Below are positions 36,369 to 44,462 of a DNA stretch of 64,000 nucleotides, piece after piece. The translations under genes were made by a program, and so were the position numbers. The stretch is taken from contig NZ_LLXX01000121.1 of NCBI RefSeq assembly GCF_001440405.1, positions 13,078 to 77,077 on the forward strand. Reading direction: 5' to 3'. The first letter of the stretch is position 1. Every line of letters starts with the position of its first letter. The notes below the pieces were generated by a model. It saw only the letters and a list, made by a program, of their open reading frames with translations, ran no database searches and was not told the origin of the DNA. This DNA comes from Bradyrhizobium valentinum. GTDB taxonomy: Bacteria > Pseudomonadota > Alphaproteobacteria > Rhizobiales > Xanthobacteraceae.

Positions 36369-36797
36369 TTTTCCTCCCGCCCGCCGCTTCGTTGATGTGC
36401 GGGGCGGAGGCAGATGACCAAACTTGGCGCGCGTAAGCAATGGATCGCGGTCATGGCTGCTCTGCACAGGCATTTCCGTGTCCCGACGCCGTGCAGCGCG
36501 GCAGCGGTACACCGCGGGACCCGGACAAAAAACGCGAAAACAACCCCATGCAAAGTAGAATGGGACCCGGCTCGCAGCACTCAGGCAGCTTGCGTCCGAG
36601 GCACGAGATGGTCCGTCGTCACGGCCTCATCCCGCTCTAGACCGTGTACTCATTAAGCGACTGACTGATGTCCGCTCAACCCTCAACAGCGGCGGAATAG
36701 CGGACATAGCCCGATGTCGCAAAGGTTCACAGAAGCGGACGCTGGACCGCTTCTTTACCCGTTGGAATGTGCTCCGAACGGCGTGCGCGATACGAGA
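36369..36797. other. Gene-free region with degraded repeat
   Basis: 429 bp. No convincing gene. The right half (36663-36760) contains repeated words TCCGCT, AGCGGACA, GAAGCGGACGC, GACCGCTTC, similar to those at 40.05-40.16 and 40.74-40.86 kb, so it is probably an eroded copy of one intergenic element. Confidence 0.4.
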
Positions 36798-37718
36798 CTA
36801 TTTAGAGCGACCCGACCGACGCGGTTGAATGCCTTCGGAAGAAGATAGACTCTGAACCAACAATTGCGCCGGTAGGCTCAGGCCTTTCTCACGCACTAAA
36901 ACGACGAACTGGCGCTTGGCCCATTTATCGCTGAGGGGGATCACCTTGAGCCCTAGCGCCTGCTGAATCGCGCTCGCCTCCTCAGCGGGTACAATCGCCA
37001 CTGCCAATTGGGCCGCCACGATCCGGTAAGCGGCGTCCACGGTCGAGACCTGGATGCGGTAGCGCATCTGCTTGCCGGCGGCGGCCGCAGCACTGCGCTG
37101 GGTCGTCTGCATGATGCTGCGAGCGACGATGTCGACATGCTCGTAGTCAATCGTGTCGACGAAGGAGACAGAACGTTTTCTCGCCAATGGATGGGCGGGA
37201 TGGACGACTACCGCAAGATGGTCGCGGTGATATGGCAAGGTCCGCAGGCCGCGCATGTCGACGGCGTCCCAACACACTCCGATATCGGCGCGCCCTTCCT
37301 CAACGCCGCGCACCACTTCCCAGATTTCGCGTTCCTCCAGGCTGACGCGTACGTCGAGATAGCGTTGCGCGAACAGGCTGATATCTTCCGGCAGGAATTG
37401 CGCCACCGCCGATTTACTGCCGAAGACACGCACGTGACCTTGCACTCCCTCGGCAAACGCTCCCAGTTCTGCCTGCATCCGGTCGAGCAATTGCAGCGAT
37501 TCCCGCGCATAGCGGCACAGCACCTCCCCCGCCGCCGTCACCGCAACGCCGCGCCTGCCGCGTTCGAGCAAGGTGACGCCTGCGGCTTCCTCCATCTGGC
37601 TGATGCGCTTGCTCACCGCGGACGGCACGATCGCCTCGCGCCGGGCGGCTGTGGCGATGTTGCGTTCCTCGCAGACCGCGATGAACAGCCGCAACGAAAC
37701 GGGATCGAAATTTCGCAT
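36798..37718 (-). CDS. LysR-family transcriptional regulator
   Basis: 306 residues, start at ATG 37718; a longer in-frame start at 37799 would place the operator dyad inside the gene and is disfavoured. HTH: LRLFIAVCEERNIATAARRE-AIVPSAVSKRISQMEEAAGV. Effector domain: FAQRYLDVRVSLEEREIWEV, GRADIGVCWDAVDMRGLRTL and AAQLAVAIVPAEEASAIQQA. Divergent from a Bug protein and a D-tartrate dehydratase gene, with an 8-bp-arm inverted repeat between them. It likely controls tartrate use. Confidence 0.93.
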   Translation of the reverse strand: MRNFDPVSLRLFIAVCEERNIATAARREAIVPSAVSKRISQMEEAAGVTLLERGRRGVAVTAAGEVLCRYARESLQLLDRMQAELGAFAEGVQGHVRVFGSKSAVAQFLPEDISLFAQRYLDVRVSLEEREIWEVVRGVEEGRADIGVCWDAVDMRGLRTLPYHRDHLAVVVHPAHPLARKRSVSFVDTIDYEHVDIVARSIMQTTQRSAAAAAGKQMRYRIQVSTVDAAYRIVAAQLAVAIVPAEEASAIQQALGLKVIPLSDKWAKRQFVVLVREKGLSLPAQLLVQSLSSSEGIQPRRSGRSK

Positions 37719-37738
37719 GGTCTGTCCTGCCGTCAGAT

Positions 37739-37765
37739 TCAGACATCTTAGATGAGAATGTCTGA
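37739..37765. promoter_or_regulatory. LysR operator candidate upstream of the tartrate genes
   Basis: TCAGACAT-N11-ATGTCTGA, perfect 8-bp arms, 21 bp from the lysR ATG and 89 bp from the Bug gene ATG. Size and spacing (27 bp overall) suit a LysR dimer site. Confidence 0.6.
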
Positions 37766-37853
37766 GGTGAAAATTTACCATTTCTGAGATGGCTGACAAG
37801 TCGGCAGTTTCATCTACATTGCGTGGACCAAAAATTGATCCTGGGAGATATTC

Positions 37854-38816
37854 ATGCGTGCGGTTGTGTGTGCTTCTCTGCTGTTCTTGACAGCGTCTGC
37901 AGCGATCGCCCAGGATTTCCCCAAGCGGCCCATCACCATGATCGTGCCTTTTGCCGCCGGAGGCCCTACCGACACCGTGGCGCGCGTGACGGCCGAGAAC
38001 ATGGGCCGTCTGCTCGGACAGCAGGTGATTGTCGAGAACGTCGCCGGCGCGGGCGGCACTCTGGGCAGCAATCGGGTCGTCCGTGCTGAGCCCGACGGCT
38101 ATACGCTTCTACTTCATCATCTCGGACTGGCCACAGCCGTCACGCTGTATCGGAAGCTTCCGTTCGATCCGACCACCGACCTGAAGCCTGTCGGCGTCGT
38201 GTCCGATGCCAACATGGCAATCATTGCGCGCCCGGACTACGCCCCGAATACGCTGGCCGAAGTCATTGCAGACATCAAGGCCCGAGGCGATCACGTCACC
38301 TTCGCGCATTCGGGCCTGGGTGCGGCGTCGCAGCTTTGCGGTATGCTATTCATGGCGGCTGTTCAGAAGCAGATGAACGTCGTTCCATTCCGCGGAGGCG
38401 GCCCGGTTCTTCAGGCGCTGATGGGGAAGCAGATAGATCTTGGGTGCGAACAAGCCACGACCGCCGCGCCGCTGGTCCAGGCCAACAGCGTGAAGTCTTA
38501 CGCCGTCACCAGCGCCAAGCGGCTGCCATCGATGCCTAACGTGCCCACCTCGGCCGAGGCCGGCCTGCTTGGCATGGAGATCAGCGTTTGGCACGGTATC
38601 TATGTGCCGGCGAAAACGCCCGATTCTATCGTGCAGGTGCTAACCAAAGCCTTGGCCGAGGCGCTCAAAAATCCGGCGCTGGCCAGCAGGTTCGCGGATA
38701 TCGCGACCGATCCGACGCCGGACAAGGCAACGCCGCAAATCCTTCGTGAAACGCTGAAGAGCGAGATTGACCGCTGGCGTCCGATGATCACCGCAGTCGG
38801 CCAATACGCCGATTAA
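37854..38816 (+). CDS. Bug/TctC-family substrate-binding protein
   Basis: 320 residues with leader MRAVVCASLLFLTASAAIAQ. Motifs: FPKRPITMIVPFAAGGPTDT, GRLLGQQVIVENVAGAGGTL, AEPDGYTLLLHHLGLATAVT, HVTFAHSGLGAASQLCGMLF. No tctAB is encoded with it; it lies 38 bp upstream of the D-tartrate dehydratase gene on the same strand, so it probably binds D-tartrate or a related C4 hydroxyacid and borrows membrane subunits encoded elsewhere, perhaps tctBA at 29.6-31.6 kb. Start has CTGGGAGATATTC upstream. Confidence 0.93.
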   Translation: MRAVVCASLLFLTASAAIAQDFPKRPITMIVPFAAGGPTDTVARVTAENMGRLLGQQVIVENVAGAGGTLGSNRVVRAEPDGYTLLLHHLGLATAVTLYRKLPFDPTTDLKPVGVVSDANMAIIARPDYAPNTLAEVIADIKARGDHVTFAHSGLGAASQLCGMLFMAAVQKQMNVVPFRGGGPVLQALMGKQIDLGCEQATTAAPLVQANSVKSYAVTSAKRLPSMPNVPTSAEAGLLGMEISVWHGIYVPAKTPDSIVQVLTKALAEALKNPALASRFADIATDPTPDKATPQILRETLKSEIDRWRPMITAVGQYAD

Positions 38817-38854
38817 GCTTCCGCCCTCCATCCTCCGATACGGACATCCTTCTC

Positions 38855-40015
38855 ATGCGCATTGTCGACATCCGGGAGCGTACCGCTCCGATATCTTCTC
38901 CCATCGCCAACGCCTTCATCGACTTTTCGAAGATGACGCTGAGTCTGGTTGCCGTAGTCACCGACGTCATCCGCGATGGCCGGCCAGTCATCGGCTACGG
39001 TTTCAACTCGAACGGTCGCTACGGGCAGGGAGGGTTGATCCGCGAGCGTTTCGCGCCGCGCGTGCTGACGGCTGCGCCGGACAGCCTGCTTGACGAAGGT
39101 GGCCTTCTGGATCCCGGCAAAATCTGGGCGGCCATGTTCACTAACGAGAAGCCGGGCGGACATGGCGAGCGTTCGGTCGCCATCGGCACGATCGATATGG
39201 CGGTGTGGGACGCCGTCGCCAAGATTGCGAGCAAGCCCCTGTTTCGACTCTTGGCGGAACGCGCCAAAGTGCAGGCCAACCCGCGTGTCTTCGTCTATGC
39301 GGCCGGCGGTTACTACTATCCAGGCAAGGGCCTCGAAGGCCTGGCAGCGGAGATGCAAGGGTATCTCGACCGCGGCTACACGGTCGTGAAGATGAAGATC
39401 GGCGGTGCGCCGCTGGCTGACGACTGCAAGCGCATCGAAACCGTTTTGAAAATGTTACCTGCGGGCTGCAAGCTCGCCGTCGACGCCAACGGCCGCTTCG
39501 ATCTCGATACTGCGGTGGCTTATGCGAAGGCGCTGCGCCAATACGATCTGTTTTGGTACGAGGAAGCTGGCGATCCGCTGGATTATGAGTTGCAAGCGAA
39601 GCTGGCCGAGCACTATCCCGGCCCGATGGCCACCGGCGAAAACCTGTTCTCGATGCAGGATGCCCGCAACCTGATCCGCTACGGCGGCATGCGGCCAGAT
39701 CGGGACTGGCTGCAGTTCGACTGCGCGCTGAGCTACGGGCTGGTCGAGTATTTGCGCACGCTGGAAATGTTGAAGAGCTACGGCTGGTCGTGGAGCCGCT
39801 GCATTCCACACGGCGGACACCAAATGTCGCTCAACATCGCAGCGGGGCTCGGGCTCGGCGGTAATGAATCATATCCCGATCTGTTCCAACCGTATGGGGG
39901 ATTCCCCGATGGGGTACGGGTGGAAGCCGGGCATATCAACATGCCGGAGCTTCCTGGCATCGGCTTCGAAGGCAAGTCCGACCTGATTACTGAAATGCGA
40001 AGCCTAGCGTCGTAA
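38855..40015 (+). CDS. tarD: D(-)-tartrate dehydratase, enolase superfamily
   Basis: 386-residue member of the mandelate racemase subgroup. The sequence follows the characterised Bradyrhizobium japonicum TarD closely as I know it: SSPIANAFIDFSKMTLSLVA, GYGFNSNGRYGQGGLIRERF, KPGGHGERSVAIGTIDMAVW, the KxK base motif (K179/K181 in VVKMKIGG), metal ligands in LAVDANGRFD, WYEEAGDPLDY and ATGENLF, and the His of IPHGGHQMSLNIAAGLGLGG. It dehydrates D-tartrate to oxaloacetate. Located 38 bp after a Bug gene with a divergent LysR, forming a compact D-tartrate use locus. Identity of the reaction rests on recalled similarity. Confidence 0.93.
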   Translation: MRIVDIRERTAPISSPIANAFIDFSKMTLSLVAVVTDVIRDGRPVIGYGFNSNGRYGQGGLIRERFAPRVLTAAPDSLLDEGGLLDPGKIWAAMFTNEKPGGHGERSVAIGTIDMAVWDAVAKIASKPLFRLLAERAKVQANPRVFVYAAGGYYYPGKGLEGLAAEMQGYLDRGYTVVKMKIGGAPLADDCKRIETVLKMLPAGCKLAVDANGRFDLDTAVAYAKALRQYDLFWYEEAGDPLDYELQAKLAEHYPGPMATGENLFSMQDARNLIRYGGMRPDRDWLQFDCALSYGLVEYLRTLEMLKSYGWSWSRCIPHGGHQMSLNIAAGLGLGGNESYPDLFQPYGGFPDGVRVEAGHINMPELPGIGFEGKSDLITEMRSLAS

Positions 40016-40366
40016 GGAGCCCCGCGAAATATGTAGCCCGCGCCCTTGGTCCGCTTTGGGTCATTCGCGTCGATTTGGCTGGTCCACGGCGACTTCCGGT
40101 CTACCCCGGTGAACGGACATTCTCAGGATAGACGGGCACGTCTCAAAGGTGCCATTTGCGGAAGTGCACACGGTTAGCTCGAAGCGAATTGTTAGTGCCG
40201 AGACAACGCCAAGACAGTAGGCCGTCCCGAGTAGCGCTTCGGAAAAATCGAGCCGTCAGACTTTTAAGCAAATGTCGTAAGCGGTCACGAACAGCCCTAC
40301 GGCCTTTCCCAGAATACAGTAGCGACTTTTTATTGAGTTTTAGGGAATCCGTGCCACAACCTTTGC
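40016..40366. other. Gene-free region with degraded repeat
   Basis: 351 bp after tarD. Words CCGCTTTGGGTCATTCGCGT, CCACGGCGACTTCCGG, GTGAACGGACATTCTCAGG and TTGCGGAAGTGCACA (40048-40165) match the style of an eroded Bradyrhizobium intergenic element. GC is lower than in neighbours. No gene seen. Confidence 0.4.
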
Positions 40367-40738
40367 ATGAAAATAGCCATTGCAGCGCTCATCCTCGGAG
40401 CATTCTTCGGTCTGTCCGCCGTCGTGGGAGGCGACCGTTGGTACTTGATAGGCTTTTCGTACGTTCTCCTCTGGCCTTTGATGTTCGCCTTTGCGATTCT
40501 CCCGGGCGTTCTGATTGGCTCCCGCTTGCGGACTTGGCAAGAGTGCGTCGTTCTGACTGAAATAGTTACCTTCGTTGCCACGACCATGCTTGAACGCCCG
40601 ACCATTGGAAAGTTGCTTCCTTGGGGGACACTACTGGCTATTGTGCACCTCGCCCTTTTCCCGCCAGTTCTGCTTTCGCTTCTCATTGGCTACTTCGGGA
40701 GAAAGCAACGGGAACATGGAGATCAAGAATCCGTTTGA
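40367..40738 (+). CDS. Small integral membrane protein (unknown)
   Basis: 123 residues with four hydrophobic segments: IAIAALILGAFFGLSAVVGG, WYLIGFSYVLLWPLMFAFAI, CVVLTEIVTFVATTMLERP and LLAIVHLALFPPVLLSLLIG, ending in a charged tail. GC and codon use are slightly less biased than in neighbours, and it is flanked on both sides by eroded repeat sequence, which suggests an acquired or decaying locus. No family recognised. Confidence 0.5.
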   Translation: MKIAIAALILGAFFGLSAVVGGDRWYLIGFSYVLLWPLMFAFAILPGVLIGSRLRTWQECVVLTEIVTFVATTMLERPTIGKLLPWGTLLAIVHLALFPPVLLSLLIGYFGRKQREHGDQESV

Positions 40739-40740
40739 GC

Positions 40741-40860
40741 ACTGTCCGCTTCGGGTCAAACCGAGAAGAACTCAGGTGAGCGAATGTCTTCCGAGTTACC
40801 CCTGAAAGCGGACATCGCTCAAAACAACCTGCATGTCTCAAAGGGGCCAGAAGCTGACCT
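40741..40860. repeat. Degraded intergenic element (TCCGCTT/GCGGAC words)
   Basis: TGTCCGCTTCGGGTCAAACC...GAATGTCTTCCGAGTTACC...GAAAGCGGACATCGC...TGTCTCAAAGGGGCCAGAAG. The ends TGTCCGCTT and AAAGCGGACA form an inverted pair. Related words occur near 36.7, 40.1 and 41.76 kb. Confidence 0.45.
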
Positions 40861-41096
40861 CGGCGGCGCCGGCTCTAGACGTCTCTAAGCTCCAAGGGCG
40901 ATGCGCCGATCCCATGCCCCCGCGTGCAATGCGGCGTAACAATCGGCGCGAGGCTAGGGAACCGTGTGCCGCGGGCAACAGTTACCCCCGCGACGAAGCG
41001 GAGTGGCGCCGTCGGACGTTGATAGTTCAGGACGGCGCGGTGTATCTTTACTTTCTAGACCGAACGATCGGCAGACTTGAGGGCGAAGGAAAGGTC

Positions 41097-41588
41097 ATGC
41101 GCGCCTTGATCCTAGCATTGTGTATCCTAGCGATCGTCGACAGCGCGCACTTTGCTAAGGCTGGTCTGAGCAGCACGCCTCGCGAAACGTTGGCACCCGC
41201 CGAAACGACAATAGCTACCGACGAAGCGACTCAGGAGACCGAGGAACAGATCGGCCTCACCAAGGCAAAGCGTCGTGGAGTGCAACGTGGGCTAACCAAG
41301 CTCGGGTTCAAGACCAAGGTCAATGGGAAGTTCGACGAATCGACTCGCGCCGTCATCGCGCGCTGGCAGGAGGAGCACGGCTACCCTACGACTGGCTTTC
41401 TCAACGCCGCCCAGCACAGGGTACTAACGGACGCCGCGGCAGAGGCTAGCAAATCTGGCCATCAAGACCGTCGTCGCGCTGGGAGCCGTACTCGCCATTC
41501 GCGTGGTGTCGGCGGTCCGATCGGCGCGATCGGCGGCGCGGTGCACGGCGTTGTGGGGGGTGTGGTGGGCGGACTATTCCGCAGGTGA
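41097..41588 (+). CDS. Secreted peptidoglycan-binding-domain protein
   Basis: 163 residues from ATG 41097, which follows GAAGGAAAGG and opens a Sec leader (MRALILALCILAIVDSAHFA-KA). A PG_binding_1 three-helix domain spans about residues 60-108 (RRGVQRGLTKLGFKTKVNGK-FDESTRAVIARWQEEHGYPT). A basic linker leads to a Gly-rich hydrophobic tail (GGPIGAIGGAVHGVVGGVVG) that may insert in a membrane or glycine-zipper-like structure. The longer frame from 40833 reads through repeat sequence and is rejected. It probably docks on the cell wall; role unknown. Confidence 0.75.
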   Translation: MRALILALCILAIVDSAHFAKAGLSSTPRETLAPAETTIATDEATQETEEQIGLTKAKRRGVQRGLTKLGFKTKVNGKFDESTRAVIARWQEEHGYPTTGFLNAAQHRVLTDAAAEASKSGHQDRRRAGSRTRHSRGVGGPIGAIGGAVHGVVGGVVGGLFRR

Positions 41589-41905
41589 CTCGTCCAGCCT
41601 CAAGATAGTTGGAAATACGCCTAAGCAGCCTAGCACTTTGTTGGACGGCTGTGACGATCGAATCGCCTAGGGCGAACTCAGGGCATGCGCGTGGCTAGAG
41701 GCCGGAGGGTGATGTCGGAGATGGGTCAAGAACGACAAAGCTCAGGGTGAGCATAATAGGTCCGCTTTCGGGTGCATAGCGTCCGACCCGCTCCCTTGGC
41801 GCGCCACATTGAGCCGGACTGTCTTGCCGTGATTCAAGCCCCTTATCGCCTTCGTCCAGCTCGCATCCATCCGGCTATGGCTGGCTGCCGTAGTGGACCC
41901 ACGCT
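41589..41905. other. Gene-free region
   Basis: 317 bp between convergent genes. Apart from a repeat-like GGTCCGCTTTCGGGTGCA word near 41.76 kb nothing recognisable was found. Confidence 0.4.
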
Positions 41906-42421
41906 CTAGACCATCCCTTCACGGTCCGCGCGCTTCTTCTTTTTCGAACGCTGCCAGACCACGCCTGGATATCCCTTCAGCGGCACCAGCGGCTCGCCGG
42001 TGTAGGCCCATTCCTGCAATTCCTCGATCGCGATGTGATAGAGCGGCTGCCGCCCGGTGCGGCCCGAAAACAGCGCGCGAGGAATGTTGACCATATGCGG
42101 CGAGCGCGGACGTTCATAGGCAATGGGCGTGCCGCAGTGCGAGCAGAAACTGCGTATGGTCTTGGTGGCCTCGTCTTCGTACCGCGTGAGGCTGGTTTTG
42201 CCCTTGGTGATACGAAAACGCTTGCGCCAGCTTCCGACATAGGTGGCATAGGCCGCGCCGTGGGCGCGGCGGCTTGACGGTGAATGATCGTGCCAGGCCC
42301 AGCGCGCCGGCACGTCGATCTCGAAGGCGACCTTGCCGCACAGGCATTGGCCGGTGGCGGGTTTGCCGAGGGATACAGCTTTGGTCTTCTTTTTCTCTTC
42401 CAGGTCCGGTTCGGGAAACAT
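41906..42421 (-). CDS. GFA/CENP-V-family protein lacking the middle cysteine cluster
   Basis: 171 residues of the glutathione-dependent formaldehyde-activating fold. The first zinc pair is present (C26, C28 in GQCLCGKVAFEI) and so is the third (C93, C96 in RSFCSHCGTPI). The middle CHCxxCR cluster, which in active relatives precedes RRAHGA, reads H-D-H-S-P-S-S-R-R-A-H-G here, so all its cysteines are replaced. The catalytic-type zinc site should be missing while the structural one remains. A Lys-rich segment at each end (EEKKKTK, RSKKKKRADRE) is unusual. Function uncertain. Confidence 0.87.
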   Translation of the reverse strand: MFPEPDLEEKKKTKAVSLGKPATGQCLCGKVAFEIDVPARWAWHDHSPSSRRAHGAAYATYVGSWRKRFRITKGKTSLTRYEDEATKTIRSFCSHCGTPIAYERPRSPHMVNIPRALFSGRTGRQPLYHIAIEELQEWAYTGEPLVPLKGYPGVVWQRSKKKKRADREGMV

Positions 42422-42475
42422 TTTCGGGTCCTGCTCTCACGCTCCGTCATTGCGAGGAGCAAAGCGACGACACTC

Positions 42476-42557
42476 CGTCATTCCGGGATGGTCCGAAGGA
42501 CCAGACCCGGAATCTCGAGATTCCGGGTTCGATGCTTCGCATCGCCCCGGAATGACG
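42476..42557. repeat. Palindromic repeat, family A
   Basis: CGTCATTCCGGGATGGTCCG...CCGGAATCTCGAGATTCCGG...CGCATCGCCCCGGAATGACG. Same edges and centre as the copies at 22107 and 63582. Confidence 0.85.
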
Positions 42558-42594
42558 GGTTCACTTTCTACGATTTCACAATGACGCCTGTGGT

Positions 42595-43719
42595 TCACGC
42601 CTGCTCCAGCTCATTGTGCTCCGGATAGTCCGTATATCCTGCCGCATCGCCGCCGTAGAACGTGGCGCGGTTATACGGCGTCAGCGGGAAGCCGCGCTGC
42701 AGGCGGCGCGGCAAATCCGGGTTCGAAATGAAGATGCGGCCGAATGCGACCGCGTCGGCATGGCCATTCCGGATCGCGGCATCGGCGGTTTCGCCGGTGA
42801 AGCCGCCGGCGGCAATCAGCACGCCTTTCCAGATCGGACGGAACAGCACCATCGCCGACGGCACGTTCTGGTGATTGACCTCGGCGCGGCCGGCGCCGGA
42901 GGAACGCGGTTCGATGAAATGCAGATACGCGAGCCCAAGCGGGTTGAGCTGCTCGACAGCATACGTGTAGAGCGGCATCGGATCCGGCTCACCGCTGCCA
43001 TTGGCAACGCCGTAGGGCGACAGCCGTACGCCGACGCGATCTGCGCCCCAGACCTCGACCACGGCCTTTGTCACTTCCATCAGGAAACGCGTACGGTTCG
43101 GGATCGAACCGCCGTACTGATCGGTGCGGAGATTGGTGTGCGACTGCAGAAACTGCTCGATCAGATAGCCGTTGGCACCGTGCACCTCGACACCGTCGAA
43201 GCCGGCTTTCAGCGCGTTGGTGGCCGCCTGCCGGTAGGCGTCGACAACACCCGGAATTTCCGACGTCTCAAGCGCCCGCGGCGTCTCGTAGGGCACTGCC
43301 TTGCCGTCCGCCGTCCCGGTCTTCAGATCGGCGATCGGCACTGCCGACGGCGCGACCGGCAACGCGCCGCCCGGCTGGAACGAGGAATGCGAAACGCGCC
43401 CGACATGCCAGAGCTGCAGAAAAATGATTCCGCCCTTGGCGTGAACGGCATCGACCACCTCGCGCCAGCCTGCGATCTGCTGCTCGGTGTAAATGCCGGG
43501 CACGCCGGGGCTGCCGAATCCCGTTTCCATCACCGGCGAAGCTTCAGCGATGAGCAGCCCGCCCGGCGTCGCGCGCTGGGCGTAATATTCCGCATTCAGC
43601 GGCCGCGGCGCGAGCGACGGCTTGGTCGCCCGCATGCGCGTCAACGGCGCCAGCGCGAGGCGATGCTTGAGCTGGTATGGACCGACCTTGAGCGGCGAAA
43701 ACAACGATGGATAATTCAT
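42595..43719 (-). CDS. nemA: Old Yellow Enzyme-type alkene reductase
   Basis: 374-residue FMN TIM-barrel of the NemA/XenB class that reduces electrophilic alkenes, nitro compounds and N-ethylmaleimide with NADPH. Motifs: PLKVGPYQLKHRLALAPLTR-MRA, FLQLWHVGRVSHSSFQPGG, the substrate pair in VEVHGANGYLIEQFLQSHTN (HxxN), RVGVRLSPYG and the FMN phosphate site AAGGFTGETADAAIRNGHAD. Divergent from a ModE-like regulator gene with 106 bp between, so control by that regulator is possible. Confidence 0.93.
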   Translation of the reverse strand: MNYPSLFSPLKVGPYQLKHRLALAPLTRMRATKPSLAPRPLNAEYYAQRATPGGLLIAEASPVMETGFGSPGVPGIYTEQQIAGWREVVDAVHAKGGIIFLQLWHVGRVSHSSFQPGGALPVAPSAVPIADLKTGTADGKAVPYETPRALETSEIPGVVDAYRQAATNALKAGFDGVEVHGANGYLIEQFLQSHTNLRTDQYGGSIPNRTRFLMEVTKAVVEVWGADRVGVRLSPYGVANGSGEPDPMPLYTYAVEQLNPLGLAYLHFIEPRSSGAGRAEVNHQNVPSAMVLFRPIWKGVLIAAGGFTGETADAAIRNGHADAVAFGRIFISNPDLPRRLQRGFPLTPYNRATFYGGDAAGYTDYPEHNELEQA

Positions 43720-43825
43720 GTCTATTCCGGGACCCCGTGTTGATACGGATATGTAACCGCTTCAGCTTGTTCGTAAAAGATGCGGGTGGCAATCTCGCCG
43801 CGTGCTGCAGAAGAGCAACTCATCC

Positions 43826-44209
43826 ATGCCGAAACCGCGCGCCAGAACGCTGCCTTCCCTGAGCGTCCGGATCGATTTGGCTGACGAGGGCCGCATCGGA
43901 CCCGGCAAGATTCAGTTGCTGGAGAATATCGAAGCCTGCGGCTCGATCTCGGCGGCCGGCCGCGCAATGGACATGTCCTACAAGCGTGCCTGGGACCTGG
44001 TCGACGAGATCAACCGAATCTGCCGCCAGGCTGCGGTGGAACGGCAGACCGGCGGCAAGAACGGCGGCGGCGCGGTACTGACGCCGTTTGGCACCTCGTT
44101 GATCGCGCGCTACCGCAAGATCGAACGCAATGCTGCCAGTGCCGCGCGCAAGGAGCTCGAGGCGCTGCGCAAGGAGATCGGGCGGCCAAAGAAGTCAGCC
44201 GGCCGGTGA
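43826..44209 (+). CDS. ModE-type N-terminal winged-helix regulator
   Basis: 127 residues, only the DNA-binding half of ModE: LSVRIDLADEGRIGPGKIQL-LENIEACGSISAAGRAMDMS-YKRAWDLVDEINRI, then the GGKNGGGAVLTPFG wing. There is no molybdate-binding TOBE domain. A dimer with the C-terminal helix (KIERNAASAARKELEALRKE) is expected. ATG 43826 is preferred over GTG 43802. Family members without the sensing half regulate molybdenum-related or other genes; here the divergent neighbour is an Old Yellow Enzyme. Confidence 0.88.
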   Translation: MPKPRARTLPSLSVRIDLADEGRIGPGKIQLLENIEACGSISAAGRAMDMSYKRAWDLVDEINRICRQAAVERQTGGKNGGGAVLTPFGTSLIARYRKIERNAASAARKELEALRKEIGRPKKSAGR

Positions 44210-44253
44210 AGAGCGCGATAGAGCATGATGAAGCAAGCTTGAATCAAGCTGAT

Positions 44254-44408
44254 CCGTCACGCTGAGGAGCGGCGCTTCGCCGCGTCTCGAAGGGCGACGG
44301 CCACCAGCCGGGCCGTTTATCCTTCGAGGCTCGCCCAGCGGTGCAAGTGCACCGCAAGGCTCGCACCTTCGGAATAAGCGCAAGTGCGCTTATTCCTGAG
44401 ATGACGGA
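44254..44408. repeat. Palindromic repeat, family B, extended
   Basis: CCGTCACGCTGAGGAGCGGC...GTCTCGAAGGGCGACGG...ATCCTTCGAGGCTCGCC, with two extra dyads: GTGCAAGTGCACCGC and GGAATAAGCG-CAAG-TGCGCTTATTCC (a 10-bp-arm hairpin). Lies after the ModE-like gene and faces the aldehyde dehydrogenase stop. Confidence 0.7.
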
Positions 44409-44462
44409 GACTAGCAGGACAACGGCGGCCGAAGCCGCCGCATCCACGGGCCGAAGAGCGTC

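Noticed and set aside
40833..41096. Longer N-terminus for the peptidoglycan-binding protein
   Set aside because: The extension is encoded by degraded repeat sequence and would bury the evident signal peptide.
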